DNA of 64,000 bases from Atriophallophorus winterbourni (lineage: Eukaryota; Platyhelminthes; Trematoda; Plagiorchiida; Microphallidae): NCBI GenBank assembly GCA_013407085.1, contig JACCGJ010013492.1:1-64000 (forward strand). The letters are read 5' to 3'. The translations under genes were made by a program, and so were the position numbers. The stretch's first letter is position 1. Each line of letters starts with the position of its first letter. Positions 34,001-43,180 of this stretch are shown here, piece by piece. Below the pieces are notes generated by a model that was not told the origin of the DNA, ran no database searches, and saw nothing but the letters and a program-made list of their open reading frames with translations.

Positions 34001-37000
34001 CTACTTTGAATTATAACGTCTCTGTGTATTTCAAATTACTTTTATTAATTTATCTAGAATGTATCTAAATATTACTGTGATAATTTGTTTAGAGTTCTAA
34101 CAGTAATTTAACTGTTGAAACTACTTTTTCTAGAAAGGATCACACGAATTATGGATGATTTTGTTCATACATTGTGATCAAAATCAATAAGCCTTAGAGC
34201 AAATGATGTATGTAAGTGATAATTGATTATTGCAATTTTTGTTCGTTTGTCAGTATCGTACGCATTTGACGTTGCCACACTTTGACGAAAATTGTCTTTA
34301 TACACGAAGTCACGTCAGTCCTGTAAATTGAAAATAGCTCAATTGGTTTGTGTTGTGAACTTACCAGAAACACTTGAGCAAGCAGAACCAACGCCTTGGA
34401 GTGCCCGCGCGAAAAATAATACCCCGTACGAGTTTCCAAATGCAAATACTGAAAAATAGACGAAAATTTTGAAGCCACGTCGTAACGTTTCATCAATGAA
34501 CAATTTGCATTCCTTTACCAAATAAAGTATATACATACGATGCAGTGCGTTTGTCCCTATGTAGCTGCGTTTACTTTGAATCTGTGCATGCCTAATGAGT
34601 ATGCTCCTGCCAGCTTTTTCTCTAAAACATTGTATGCAATGCTTGCACAGACAACTTTCATAGAATGCTTTCATAAACAGGTAATAATGTATCTTGCCAG
34701 TCTCTCCTTTAAATTCAGCGAACAAAGAATAATTTCATTATGCGGTTACTTACTCTGCTTGTTGTTGAATGAGCGTATACCACTTGGATATTAAACTATT
34801 TCTCTTTCTCTTTCTTTCTTGCACAAAATGTAGAGTTCAAAATAAAAAAGGAGGAATAGCATCACGGTCAGAGTTAAACATTTAATCATATCACATTTGC
34901 TAAAAATATATCTTTGCTACCCAGATTTCAAAGCACCTTGATAGTTTTGATTCAATCAAATTCAAAATTTTAAATCGCTGTATATCGTGCTCGAAGATTC
35001 TTAGAAGCCTAGTTGATGAATTTTTTTTAGAAAAACAATTAACGTATTTATTTCACCGATTTATATTATTTTGCTCTGGTAATCGGTTTAGTTTTTGTTG
35101 CTCGTTACCAGCACCAAATCATTTGTGAGATTCAAGTATTGGGAACAACACGAGTTAAAAGTTGTTCATGTTTATGCACCCCGCAAGATCAGAGCCTTTA
35201 TGGTCTGACAAAATTGAACATTGTTCTCAAGTTTAAAAGCATGATTGAAAGTTATCTCAGCATCATTCATAAACCTCAATGGAGTCTGGTCTAGCCATTA
35301 CTGGCAATCTTTCAATTCGTATTCAAAACATCGATTCTGAATCTGTCAATATGGACAGTTAGTTTCTTCCGAAAATGTTTGTTGTTTTGCATGTCATTGC
35401 GCAAGCTACCACTAGAATTAAATTGCAAGACAGCTTTAGATCGGAGGGCTCATTTTTCTTTGTGTAATTCTTGCGCTCTCGTCGTGCTGAGGTAAGTGGA
35501 CCAACTCGATCTATTGCTCCAACGGCTAGGAGACGTTCCATTCACATCATGATTACACAGATGTTCACGTTCCAACGTTTCTGGGACTTGCATTTTGCAT
35601 ATGATATTTCCAACAATTACTCCCCTAACAACATTTTTCTCACCGCTATTTGAAACTGGGTGCTCTTATTCTCACTTTCAAATGGATTGGTGGCGTGTGA
35701 AGTTTTAAAAGGTTGAATAAATGGGTGGAAACTTATATTGAGTTCACCTCAATTAAATTCGTGCTGTAAAAATATATACCGTAACATTTTCTGGTAAATT
35801 TAGCGCTACCCGGATATTTCGCGCGTCAATCCACAAGGAAATCGCTTCTCTTTGAAAAACTATTTATTTATTTATTTATTTTGACAAAGCTATTTACCGG
35901 TAAAGGTACGTTGGAGATATGAATTAGTTTATTCATATTCAGGTTACCATTTTACCTGCATGCGTAAAACGATTTTGCACTATGGTTAACAAATTGCTGC
36001 ACCCAGCTTATTGATGTCCCTCCTACCCGCCGTTGCTATTTCAACGCATCAGCATGAAATGGCTCACCACTTAAATTAAATTCAGCCGCAGAAATTTGAA
36101 GTTTTAAGTTCCAAGTCTGTGTTGAGAATGTGTTCAGCTAGAGCTGAATCTTGCAATCAATTTTGATAATTTATCTGATTACGAGTGTTTGTATTCGCGG
36201 TCTCAATGTTCCTTTATTCTGGTGAACTATTTTTTAGAACACACATATTGTTCGCTCTATCGTGCTACGAGATTTAAATGAATTCAGTTTGCAGCGACCA
36301 AATATTTTTTATAAATGCCGGCCGGTTATCTGTCCACGACGTAAAATAAACTTACTTATTGTGGAGGCGAACATAATCATAAATCCACTGAACATTGGAA
36401 TACTGTATCCAATTCTGAATGATAGAAAAGAAAAACCAATATTTACTTGTTGCATATGAGTAATTGCATAAATCAAAACCGTTAATCAACGACATATTGC
36501 GACCATTTATTCAGCATAAATAGTTGATAAAAATTAACACACACTAAGAACGAGCCCATTTATAAACTGCAGCCCTACATTCGAATAAATATTTGTGAGT
36601 AAAGGAAGCAATGTTTGGATATTCTTCAGACCAATATTGAATATATGAACCTTGGATCAAAGCTGCCTTTCATTCTCCTAAACCAATCGTCTACTCAAAC
36701 TCATCAATGGATGCTCTCGGAGAGCTAGGTAGAAAAAAATGTGTAATTTCAGCTTGAGAGCTGAATCAAAGAATATTCATCGTCCATGAAATTGCGCTAA
36801 TCTGGATGGTTCGGAAGCTAACGAGTATATGGCACTGATTTCGAAGCTTACATTGCCAGTGCATCTTTTTATGCCACAGGTGTTAGTTCATCGATGTTCT
36901 CCGGATTGAGTTAGTTAAATGTGGGCACGTCAACACCAAATCATTAGCGAAACTGCTTTTGAAGTAATGGGACACATTCACTAGTTCTGCTGTGTTTCTG

Positions 37001-40000
37001 GGTCTGATCTTAACTGGTTATCGATTGAGACTGGGTACAGTTGTTGTGGTTAATCTTTTCATAACGGTCTGTCACTTGAGTCTAATTGATCGTGCAGATT
37101 GATCGATTGTGATTGCGTAAAAATTTGTATCTGGTGATGATTTCAATTTAGTTTCAATCGACGGTGTCACTCTTGGCCCGCGTGTATTGGAATATTTATA
37201 AGAGAATCTCAAATGAATTTTGTTTGTATGGTGAGGCCTTTGGGTTGTGCTGCTCACTTCTGCGAATGAAATTTCACATTGAGTAAACGTTATACCTGAT
37301 TAACTTGAACGAGAATTCTTTCAATTCTTTACTCAATAAAGTATTATGACCTCATTTTACGTGTTCCGTTTTCGCACTCTTGACGTTAAACCAATACTGA
37401 TTTCTCAATTTACCGCCTACAAAAGTGTTGTGTTTGCGGCTTAATTGTAAATGATTCTCAACCAAGTCGATCCCAAAAATTACCGTCCAATTACGTAGAA
37501 TAGGGCTAAAAGCCAATTGAACTTTAACGAACTATTTATTTTTACCAGAATTTCGGAGATCGGTTACATAAGTGTGAGCAATGCTTCATAACACAGATCG
37601 ATGATTTCTAGAATGTTTTATTCTATTTGGTATCGATAATGGTAGTAAACATTGTAATGTCCAAACCAATAACAAAATCGGGTTGTTGTCACTGGTTAGG
37701 AAGAGTGCCCGAACTCCAGCCAATCAACCATTCGGTCTGATTTCTTTGTTAGGAGTACTGTATCCTCAGAGAAAGCTTGCTAATATTATCTTGAAGCAGC
37801 ACTGTTCTGATTAAGATCAACTCAATAATACTCTTTCCACACGAACTAATTAAAATTTAATCCTCATTGACTACTACATTCGAGCCCAATAGATTGCTAT
37901 CGATAATGTCACTAGATCAGCCTTCCTTCATACCATTTAACTCAACATGTCTCTTTCGAAAATGATGTTATCACAGAACACGTTAGGAAACATATTTCGT
38001 TGAACTTTTGTGCGTTATGTTTTGTTCTTATTTACATAATTTTGTAACGGTTTTAATTAAACAAACGGAGAGCTGTTATTTAGAAAATTTTTGAATGAAG
38101 CTTTCGCGTTCCCTTTTCTTTTACTTAAGCATCGTATATAAGTCTTCTTCACTCCACACCGTTTAGATGGTTACAGCGAAAGAACGTTATTAAATTTCGC
38201 TCAAAATTTAATCGGCTTGGCAAAAAAGTCTTGTATGTACAAAGAGGTTTTTTCTGACAATTGGAAGCCAACAAACGGTTCTATCAGGTAAATATGGTGT
38301 GAAGTTGCCAATCTTATCCAAAAGAGGTTAACAATTTCTAAACCTTGATTGTCATTTCTCTACTGCTTCAAAGCATCTGAATCTTGATCGTACTATCCCT
38401 GCCTAATGAGTACAAACAGCAAGAAACCGTTTGTGATGTGTTTATTTATCTGTGTGATAGTAATACACCGAAAATGTGAGTGTAATTTGTGTGATAAAAC
38501 TCAATTACTTAACGTAAGTATCCTACCAAAGGTGTAATAACATTTAATTTAAATGAATTGGTTCTAATGATATTCAAGGAAACAGCGCAATCAATGCTTC
38601 CCGCTATACAATAGTCATGTGATAGAGGGTTAGCGCAACGAACTTTTCAACGTTAATTTCGAAGCACATCATTCGACTCTGGCGTAGAATGCGTTGGAGA
38701 AAACGTCCGCATTGATCTGATCGCTATTCGTGTGCTGAAAACTTTTCAAATGTCGTTTTTCTCAAAAATACTTTAAGAAAAGGCTATACTCTCTAAGATG
38801 TTGGACAATAAAGTCGATACGTACATGCCGATGAATTTTCAAACAACATTCTGAGCCAGAAACAGAAGCTATACTATCGTGTGTCTACATACTGTTTTGC
38901 TGCATTGCACTGAAATAATAGTTAACTCGATAAATTTACGGATAGGGAAAGAGTGAACAACGGATTACCTGTTTGTAAGTGGACCGACCAACGGGTTAAC
39001 CAGCAGCTGCACCACTGATTTCGAGGCGAACATCATTCCGATTTGAATATGCTCATCACCGACAGTTTTCTGACGAAAATGATGAATACGATTTGAGGCA
39101 ATGCGTTTGCATTCGTCTAGTTCATCCACGTTGTTGGAGGTATGATTGGCCCACTTTGATGTATCATTGGTGATATAATCCACAAAACGTGTAATGTTGT
39201 TCTCTTTGGCATAGTCGTAGAAGTTCTCACTTTTCAGCATTTCGTTTAAAAATACGGAAATATGTTGTTGTGGTGAATGGCCACGGGATGCGTAAATGGG
39301 GATTTTGGAAGGCCTTGTAAATGGTACGCGTCCCGTCCAGAAACTGCTGCAGCTCTGGTTCAGTTCGCCGATGAACTCTTCCACAAGAGATGTTTTGTTC
39401 TTGGTTCGTTGGTCAAGTAAAAAGTCCGGGATGATAGGAACTGAGAGGAAATTCAGGAAACATATTCTTCAATGACTTCGCTTATAAATATTAATGTGCT
39501 CCGCTTATAAATATTATCCTCAGCGATAATACCCATCTGTTGCATGAATATCGCCTTGATAGTCAATCTTCCACGAAGACTCGATCAAAGCACATGATAC
39601 TGTTTTGTAGATCGTCTCCATATCATGGCCCTTTATCGCATTGGGTTCATGATACCTTAGTCAAATGGAACTGTTTAATTAACAATTACGGGCAAATTTA
39701 TCTCGTTGATAACATGTTAGCATTTTCTACAAATATTATTTTATTTAAAAAGCACATTTGCATACATTTCTATCACACACACACCACGACCGGTTTCGCG
39801 CTGTTTGCACTCATCAGGCAAGGACAGTAGGATCAGGATCCGCGTGCGCTCGAAACAGTGGGAGAATGGTAAACACGTTGCGCTTGTATGTCACTGTTGG
39901 ATAAGATTGGTACGACCAACATTTTCAATGAGGGCATGATCTGCATGTGCTTGATTGAACATGTTGGTCGTACCAACCTTATCCAAAGAGACATACGAGC

Positions 40001-40518
40001 GCTATTTGTTTATTTTATTTAACTTGTACATAATTCTTTGTGTGTGGTTTTTAACATTAGTCCAAAGCTGAAAATTTAAACATTTTCGAAATAAATAATG
40101 TCCTTTTTCATAAACGTTTATTTTTGTCAAAAGTACACCAGTGTGATATTCAAGGCAATGAAATCAATCGATTGTCGAAATAAATTAATGATAAAAAACT
40201 TTGTTTCACGGCGTTTAATATCTTCAATACTATCAAACGAAAATAGAAGGATAGATTTAATACTTTTCGGTGAAACACCTGAAATTAACAAAAATGAAAA
40301 TCATTTAGAAATGCATTTTCACGAAGCAACAACTTACCCACCACAGTTAAAAGCATGTTGTCCAAGAATAGGGCAATGAATACCACAACCAGAATAATTC
40401 GTCGATCAGCCATGAAACCTTTAAGTTTCTCTACATTTCCGTGTAGCTTCCGCATGCCATCCAGTTTCCCGTCATTTTCGGTTTCTCCGCGATCGATATC
40501 TTCATAGCCCATTCTCAT
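18916..40518 (-). CDS. VMAT: Vesicular monoamine transporter (SLC18 family), 12 coding exons
   Basis: This gene encodes a proton-coupled antiporter that loads monoamines into synaptic vesicles; the role is inferred from family membership. Twelve exons (listed separately) join at GT-AG junctions with matching phases into 1626 coding bases, about 542 residues, slightly longer than vertebrate VMAT2. Visible marks are the TM1 motif with Asp53, a long TM1-TM2 luminal loop with five N-glycosylation sequons, Lys201 in TM2, the block [11 protein letters not shown], and Asp488 in TM10. The motifs [14 protein letters not shown] and [12 protein letters not shown] match VMAT rather than the vesicular acetylcholine transporter. 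Introns are 168-3805 bp and full of transposon debris. The expected TM11 aspartate is a cysteine (Cys522). The C-terminus after residue 542 is not settled. No exon is broken, so I read this as an active gene. Confidence 0.93.
19184..19500. repeat. Unclassified dispersed repeat inside intron 11
   Basis: It shares GTATATACAATCACTNNGCA and a TAACAACAA stretch with 17295-17340. The rest of intron 11 (19004-21292) shows nothing I recognise. Confidence 0.35.
21293..21338 (-). CDS. VMAT: VMAT exon 11
   Basis: This 46-bp exon encodes [15 protein letters not shown] and the first two bases of Trp, matching the VMAT2 stretch between TM10 and TM11. The acceptor is tttccag and the donor TG|GTGAGT, phase 2. 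Confidence 0.88.
21413..22455. repeat. ~145-bp inverted repeats around Penelope-like debris (intron 10)
   Basis: The left arm (21413-21555) and the reverse complement of the right arm (22310-22455) share ATAGTTTGYRATGAATYGGT, TAGAGCAGGTTTTTGGTAAC, CAGACCAAGGGTGTTGGTAC and GACCAATCCTGA. The inner right part continues into Penelope-like coding sequence; the left does not. This could be an inverted duplication of a Penelope-like copy. Confidence 0.6.
21985..22455 (-). pseudogene. Penelope-like element, GIY-YIG endonuclease fragment
   Basis: The minus strand reads [27 protein letters not shown], then a zinc-finger-like CATNC...CKGC followed by [12 protein letters not shown], with stops. That is the order in EN-plus Penelope-like elements (connector helix, Cys motif, Y-x-G-x-T-x-R). 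A second copy lies at 31480-31840. Confidence 0.6.
22700..22819 (-). CDS. VMAT: VMAT exon 10 (TM9-TM10)
   Basis: This 120-bp exon encodes [20 protein letters not shown], then [20 protein letters not shown]. The [17 protein letters not shown] and YAIADVAF blocks are diagnostic of SLC18A1/2; Asp488 is the conserved TM10 aspartate. The acceptor is ttcctcag and the donor G|GTATGC. Confidence 0.95.
23293..23830 (+). repeat. LTR-like repeat, copy 2 (solo, in intron 9)
   Basis: It begins TGTGGAG and carries a TATATAAG box at 23665-23672 and AATAAA at 23697-23702, followed by CCTCAGGGATGAATC. Compare 12720-13215 and 44511-45045. It lies antisense within the transporter gene and has no internal coding domain, so a solo LTR is likely. 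Confidence 0.55.
24545..24588 (-). ncRNA. Hammerhead ribozyme, intact core, weak stem II
   Basis: The minus strand has stem I CCAC/GTGG, CTGATGA, GAAA, a two-pair stem III (loop CG) and GUA with cleavage predicted at 24551/24550. Stem II is poorly paired (CAGC/ACCA). It lies sense-oriented in intron 9 of the transporter gene. Confidence 0.55.
24774..24817 (-). ncRNA. Hammerhead ribozyme, degenerate (GAAU)
   Basis: CTGATGA and stem I are kept, and stem II is GGC/GCC. GAAA reads GAAT, which should disable cleavage. Confidence 0.45.
25291..25354 (-). CDS. VMAT: VMAT exon 9
   Basis: This 64-bp exon encodes [20 protein letters not shown] plus IG, aligning with the VMAT2 segment that ends in GVGFAIG. 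The acceptor is atttcag and the donor G|GTAAGT. It is separated from exon 8 by the largest intron (3805 bp), which holds a nearly full RT-bearing element. Confidence 0.9.
25675..25765 (-). repeat. Degenerate hammerhead repeat (intron 8)
   Basis: CTGATGA survives on the minus strand (CACCTGATGACAGTAAACGA), but GAAA and the cleavage triplet are lost. It lies about 320 bp upstream of exon 9. Confidence 0.45.
26741..27742 (+). pseudogene. Reverse transcriptase of CR1-like element
   Basis: The 333-codon frame carries all main RT blocks: [15 protein letters not shown] (residues 40-54), [13 protein letters not shown] (111-123, motif A aspartate), [20 protein letters not shown] (169-188), and [10 protein letters not shown] (197-206, catalytic FADD intact). 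It continues with [19 protein letters not shown] and [24 protein letters not shown] at 27740 cuts it from the C-terminal domain that follows in the next frame. No real ATG start exists; the 5' end is truncated. The enzyme would copy element RNA at a nicked target. Confidence 0.85.
27758..28291 (+). pseudogene. CR1-like RT C-terminal domain
   Basis: Continues the RT after the TAG at 27740: [40 protein letters not shown], then [20 protein letters not shown], the terminal RT motif (RVCFxWNxLP). It ends just before the 3' UTR. Confidence 0.75.
28680..28990 (-). repeat. Hammerhead repeat, subfamily 2: one full and one partial unit (intron 8)
   Basis: Cleavage triplets are at 28716 and 28958 (spacing 242 bp). 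Between them lies a perfect palindrome GGTTCGT-ACA-ACGAACC (28833-28849). The second unit is cut inside stem II. Confidence 0.7.
28710..28753 (-). ncRNA. Hammerhead ribozyme, intact core (subfamily 2, intron 8)
   Basis: The minus strand has stem I CCAC/GTGG, CTGACGA (position 7 may be any base), stem II GGC/GCC with loop AAACA, GAAA, stem III AC/GU with loop CA, and GUA with predicted cleavage at 28716/28715. It is sense to the transporter gene. Confidence 0.6.
29160..29386 (-). CDS. VMAT: VMAT exon 8 (TM7-TM8-TM9)
   Basis: This is the most conserved exon: residues 361-436 with [40 protein letters not shown] and [13 protein letters not shown]. The glutamate of MLEPALP and the [10 protein letters not shown] block are near-identical to VMAT2. 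The acceptor is tgatcag and the donor GCG|GTAAGT, phase 0. Confidence 0.96.
29670..29960 (+). mobile_element. Non-LTR (RTE-like) C-terminus with zinc finger, in intron 7
   Basis: The plus frame from 29689 reads [20 protein letters not shown], then a basic RRSRRRRTT stretch and [20 protein letters not shown] ending KSCKT and a stop at 29899-29901. The C-x2-C...H-x-C pattern is the C2H2-type finger that ends many metazoan endonuclease-reverse transcriptases. The 5' part is missing. A deleted copy lies at 18260-18530. Confidence 0.7.
30885..30965 (-). repeat. Degenerate hammerhead repeat (intron 7)
   Basis: The minus strand keeps CTGATGA, AAACA and GAAAC, but the cleavage triplet reads CCA and stem I is lost. 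It is probably inactive. Confidence 0.5.
31081..31182 (-). CDS. VMAT: VMAT exon 7 (end TM6, central cytosolic loop, start TM7)
   Basis: This 102-bp exon encodes [20 protein letters not shown] and continues [15 protein letters not shown]. Two acceptors lie close together. I chose tttttag because it gives the family's exact spacing ([11 protein letters not shown]); the ttcttcag six bases further in would drop two residues and is a possible alternative. The donor is G|GTTAGT. Confidence 0.88.
31351..31440 (-). CDS. VMAT: VMAT exon 6 (TM5-TM6)
   Basis: This 90-bp exon encodes [20 protein letters not shown] and continues [16 protein letters not shown] is the conserved glycine/proline motif of SLC18 TM5. 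The acceptor is tctgtcag and the donor C|GTAAGT, phase 1. It is separated from exon 7 by the shortest intron (168 bp). Confidence 0.92.
31480..31840 (+). pseudogene. Penelope-like element fragment, second copy (intron 5)
   Basis: It follows the minus strand of 22455-21985 along its length: GCAATGAATTGGTT-like start, CGAACTACGGTCTCTCTACC, ATAACGC, AACGCTCCGCTCCG, ATCTTAAAGATAAAA, GGTGTTTACAGTGAGAAAAC. The frame is more eroded than in the other copy. Confidence 0.55.
32240..32530. repeat. Hammerhead repeat, subfamily 2, inverted chimera (intron 5)
   Basis: The left half reads in one orientation with a perfect palindrome GGTTCTT-ACA-AAGAACC (32268-32284). The right half is inverted, ending in a plus-strand hammerhead (CTGATGA at 32466-32472, GUA with cleavage expected at 32495/32496) whose GAAA reads GCAA. 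Confidence 0.6.
32730..33065. repeat. Degenerate hammerhead-family repeats (intron 5)
   Basis: GTGGATTCAACCC, ACCACTGTTTCAAGTC, TGATCCTAATGTCCC, AACGGATAGTGGTGTA, and ACAGGTCGTGCCAACC followed by ATCCAACAGTGGCTTACAAG are recognisable blocks of the ~235-bp unit. No core survives. Confidence 0.45.
33100..33192 (-). CDS. VMAT: VMAT exon 5 (TM4-TM5 loop, TM5)
   Basis: This 93-bp exon encodes [20 protein letters not shown] and continues [11 protein letters not shown], the VMAT cytosolic signature after TM4. The TDDKER stretch matches the mammalian TDDEER. The acceptor is atccag and the donor G|GTGAGT, phase 1. Confidence 0.92.
33390..33940 (+). pseudogene. CR1-like 3' fragment (intron 4)
   Basis: The plus frames read [40 protein letters not shown] and a terminal [19 protein letters not shown] motif, then GTGAAGCTATGTGCTTTTTG and TTGAATCTTGAATT tail repeats. 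It is 5'-truncated with stops. Confidence 0.65.
34365..34448 (-). CDS. VMAT: VMAT exon 4 (TM4)
   Basis: This 84-bp exon has a long pyrimidine tract and ttttcag acceptor. It encodes [20 protein letters not shown] followed by SACSSVSG, close to the VMAT2 segment and clearly unlike the VAChT equivalent. The donor is G|GTAAGT, phase 1. Confidence 0.92.
34449..36355. other. Intron 3, no recognised element
   Basis: AT-rich intronic DNA with a TTTCTC-rich stretch near 34800 and a TTTATTTA run near 35863. No coding exon seen. Confidence 0.5.
36356..36414 (-). CDS. VMAT: VMAT exon 3 (TM3)
   Basis: This 59-bp exon completes the Arg codon and encodes [19 protein letters not shown], the conserved TM2-TM3 region. 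The acceptor is attcag and the donor GTAAGT, phase 1. It is too short to stand out as an open reading frame and was recognised by its protein match and splice sites. Confidence 0.9.
36415..38329. other. Intron 2 (5'-distal part), nothing recognised
   Basis: AT-rich intronic sequence without recognised repeats or conserved coding signal. Confidence 0.45.
38330..38450 (+). repeat. Degenerate hammerhead repeat (intron 2)
   Basis: The plus strand has CTACTGCTTCAAAGCATCTG, GTACTATCCCTG, CTAATGAGTACAAACAGCA and GAAAC. G5 of CTGATGA is A here, and GUH reads TTT, so it should be inactive. Confidence 0.5.
38969..39440 (-). CDS. VMAT: VMAT exon 2: luminal loop and TM2
   Basis: Residues 61-217. The acceptor ctctcag precedes TTCCTATCATCCCG, giving V-P-I-I-P-D-F-L, the VMAT continuation of TM1. 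The long loop holds five N-X-S/T sequons (Asn 75, 88, 142, 152 and 159), as expected for the glycosylated luminal loop. TM2 contains [17 protein letters not shown] with Lys201, the lysine that in mammalian VMAT2 pairs with a TM11 aspartate. It ends at PLTN plus AG with donor GTAATC, phase 2. Confidence 0.92.
39740..39998. repeat. Hammerhead repeat with terminal inversion (intron 1)
   Basis: One full subfamily-1 unit with its ribozyme on the minus strand, followed by an inverted piece (TTGGTACGACCAAC at 39908-39921, GTTGGTCGTACCAACC near 39963), giving a foldback end. Confidence 0.65.
39782..39828 (-). ncRNA. Hammerhead ribozyme, intact core (subfamily 1, intron 1)
   Basis: The minus strand has CTGATGA, stem II GUGC/GCGC with loop AAACA, GAAA, stem III AC/GU with loop CG, and GUC with predicted cleavage at 39788/39787. 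Stem I is weak (C-G then three wobbles). It is sense to the transporter transcript, in its first intron. Confidence 0.7.
40338..40518 (-). CDS. VMAT: VMAT exon 1: cytosolic N-terminus and TM1
   Basis: The exon encodes residues 1-60. An in-frame TAA directly precedes the first ATG at 40518, which fixes the start; a second ATG two codons later is an alternative. The 40-residue hydrophilic N-terminus is acidic then basic, ending in ADRR. It is followed by TM1 (about residues 41-63) with [14 protein letters not shown], in which Asp53 matches the amine-binding TM1 aspartate of VMATs. The donor is G|GTAAGT, phase 1. A further upstream non-coding exon cannot be excluded. Confidence 0.92.
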
Positions 40519-40752
40519 TTAGATGCAAGTGAGGAAAAGGTTCCAGCGTACCACAAAATGGCAAGAAATGAATTGATCACTCAAATCTGTCGAATCAACT
40601 TGATTTATATCTAAATAAGGGGTATAAAATACGTGTTCAATAAACTGAGGGACATTGATTTGATTTTTTGACTTGATACACGATTTCAGTGATGCAATGA
40701 TGTTTACGATACACCCGATGGTGCACCTTGCAGAATAAGTTATCGCTATCAT

Positions 40753-40771
40753 TATATATATATATATATAT
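40753..40771. repeat. (TA)n microsatellite
   Basis: Uninterrupted TA repeats, about 240 bp upstream of the transporter start codon. Confidence 0.85.
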
Positions 40772-40812
40772 CGCATGTACATATAAACGTTTTCCTAAAT
40801 TATGAATCTTTA

Positions 40813-40959
40813 TGTGACAATCAATAATACTATTATTCGTATTCTCATTGTTTAACATATATACAATAATATACGGCGTAATTTGATTACTGAGCGTGGT
40901 TGATTCTCACTTCTATTCTTTGGTTAGTAGTTTCTTTTAATTCAATGCAATACAATTCA
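40813..40959 (+). repeat. Gypsy 5' LTR
   Basis: It runs from TGTGACAATCAATAATACTR to TACAATTCA and matches 43448-43481 plus 43743-43869. A sequence TTGGCATCGCGATCAG follows at about 40965 and could be the primer-binding site, but I cannot assign its tRNA. Confidence 0.6.
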
Positions 40960-40984
40960 TTCCAATTGGCATCGCGATCAGCTA

Positions 40985-41860
40985 TGTCATTTTCTCAAAA
41001 TTTCGGATCTTTCAATATTCGTGGAACCCTTATTGAAATTGAAGATTATCTGGAACGGTTTGAACTTTGATGTCTTACCAAGGGTGAAATGTCTTATTAA
41101 ATTATTACTGCGCATTTTCTCACTTTAACAGGAGAAGATGCTTTTGCTCTGTTAGAAAATTTATCATTTTCTGTCCTACCTGCTAAGAAGACTTTCAATG
41201 AATTGAAATCAATTACTACCTCATGTCACTCCAAACAATTTCGAAATTGCTGAACGTGCTCGCTCCAATACAATGCAAAGACACGAAAACCAATCTATTC
41301 GTCAATTTAATCTGGAATTGCAAACACAAGCTTCACGTTGTGCTTTTGAAGATCGAAATGACCATTTTAGAGATATCCTAATCGCTGGTGTCAATGAACC
41401 TGATATTGTCAGTTATTGATGGCGAATAATCCAACTTTTTAAAATATTAAATGAATATGTGAACATTATGAAATTGCTACAAAAGTAACCAGTCGTCAAA
41501 GTAATACTGATACTCAATCCGTTTTGTTTGGTACCTCCAAACCCAAATGTCATTCAAGCAACCGACCACAGCGGCAACGTGATTCCTAGGTATTATCAAG
41601 TAGAATAATCAAATTCAGCAAAAGTAATTCCAATTTTGACAATCAGAAGTTTGGAAATGGGTATCTTGTGGCAAGTTATATTCTCGTTTTATTTGCCAAT
41701 TTCATAATGCTATATGTTATAAATGTGGTAAACTTGGACATATTCTGTTAGTTTGTCCAAATTCTATGTCATGATATGTGCATAATAATGATACAGAAGT
41801 CGTCAATGTAGGAAATCAAATCACCTCAATATCTCTATCAGACTAGCCATCCACTCTTTC
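40985..41860 (+). pseudogene. Gypsy gag remnant with CCHC zinc knuckle
   Basis: It opens MSFSQNFGSFNIRG and soon meets stops. It includes a FNLELQTQASRCAFED-like capsid segment and an intact knuckle CYKCGKLGHILLVC at 41715-41756 (C-x2-C-x4-H-x4-C), which binds RNA in the family. Several frameshifts make it non-functional. Confidence 0.65.
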
Positions 41861-41864
41861 TTAT

Positions 41865-42170
41865 ATTCGCAATCGTATATTCGGTCGTTATCGTTCGGTA
41901 GAATTTATACTTGATACAGGAAAAGTGGAATCATTAATTTCATTGAATGTCTTGAAACGTTTTGCCTCTGATGTCCAAATTAATCAACCTGATATTTAGA
42001 TTAACGGCATTACCGGACATTCTGCACTTGTAGACGGAGTTTGCTCTATTCCAATCAGATATGGCACTACAAAACCAGTTTAGTGTTTATTCATTGTAAT
42101 GAAATGTGGTCCAACTATCTTGGGTCTGAAGGCGCTAAAATTACGAAATATTAACTTTTCCTTTTTATCT
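41865..42170 (+). pseudogene. Gypsy aspartic protease remnant
   Basis: GRYRSVEFILDTGKVESLIS gives the LDTG catalytic box at about 41910-41921, followed by LNVLKRFASDVQ and later KALKLRN. A stop interrupts it near 41998. Confidence 0.6.
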
Positions 42171-42245
42171 ACAAGTTCATCTTCAGAATCTGAATTTCAT
42201 GCATTAAAAGATTTAATTCGTTAGTGTGCATCGCTTTTAGGTTGT

Positions 42246-43180
42246 GTGAAAATACAACCTATTCTTTTAGAAATAACTGGCAATCCTATATTTTTAAAAC
42301 GTCGACTGATTGCATACGGTTTAAGGGAACCTTTTCGAAAAGTGATTAATTCTTTGTCTGAACGTGGTATTCTTTTCCCTGTGGCAGCCTCCAAATTTGC
42401 CACGGCAATAGTTACGCCCCTGAAAAGAGATCGTCTAACGTCTCGTGTTTGTAGACATTACAGGGTGACATTGAACCCCCGATTGATGAAACGAAGTTGT
42501 ACAACTGAAGACCGCGAAAACATCTTATCTCGTTTACATGTGTTTTCTAGAAAACCGATCTAAAGGATGCATATTTACATTTGGATTATATCGTTTGAAT
42601 TATCTGTTCCACCCGCTGTATGTGATGAACAATATTGTTGATGGTGTCTCAGGTGATGAAGTGTATCAATGCGGTATTATTATTCATGCACCAGATACTT
42701 GTAATCATGATGAACGCCTGTTCAATCTGTTCTCCCGTTTCAAACGTTATAATTCGAAATTAAATCCGGATAAATGCATTATTTCTGTTGATGCGATTGG
42801 TTGCCTTTGATACCGTGTATCTTCTAATAGACTTCGTCCAGATCAGAATCGTCTTAAACCTCTGGTCAAAAAAGTTACCAAATTCTTTCAGTAAACTTAG
42901 ATCGGTAATGGGACTGTTACAATATCATCCTAATTTCATCCCAAATTTTGAAAGAGCTGCTGATTCATTGTTTACATTAATAAATGTTACAACGTTCAAG
43001 TGGACTGCCGAAGCTAAGTAGAATATTCGTGATCTTTTATCCATACTGCTATCAAGCGCTGTACTTAAGACAGTTTCACTATATATTCATCAAAACCTCG
43101 ATCTCTGAGATCTAATTTGCTGCAACTGGGATCCGCTGAAGTATCATTATATCGTGGGAATGATTATAGTCCAAATACTG
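42246..43180 (+). pseudogene. Gypsy RT (and start of RNase H) remnant
   Basis: Motifs: EPFRKVINSLSERGILFP, SKFATAIVTPLKRD, RHYRVTLNPRLMK, then LYVMNNIVDGVSG and YQCGIIIHAPDTCNHDERLF, where the family has YxDD; the two catalytic aspartates are lost. RSVMGLLQYHPNFIPNFERA (the tether) and WTAEAK follow. Frameshifts lie near 42540 and 42800. Confidence 0.7.

Noticed and set aside
40098..40379. Plus-strand 93-codon frame overlapping transporter exon 1
   Set aside because: It is the reverse strand of exon 1 and its intron; the minus-strand product is unmistakable.
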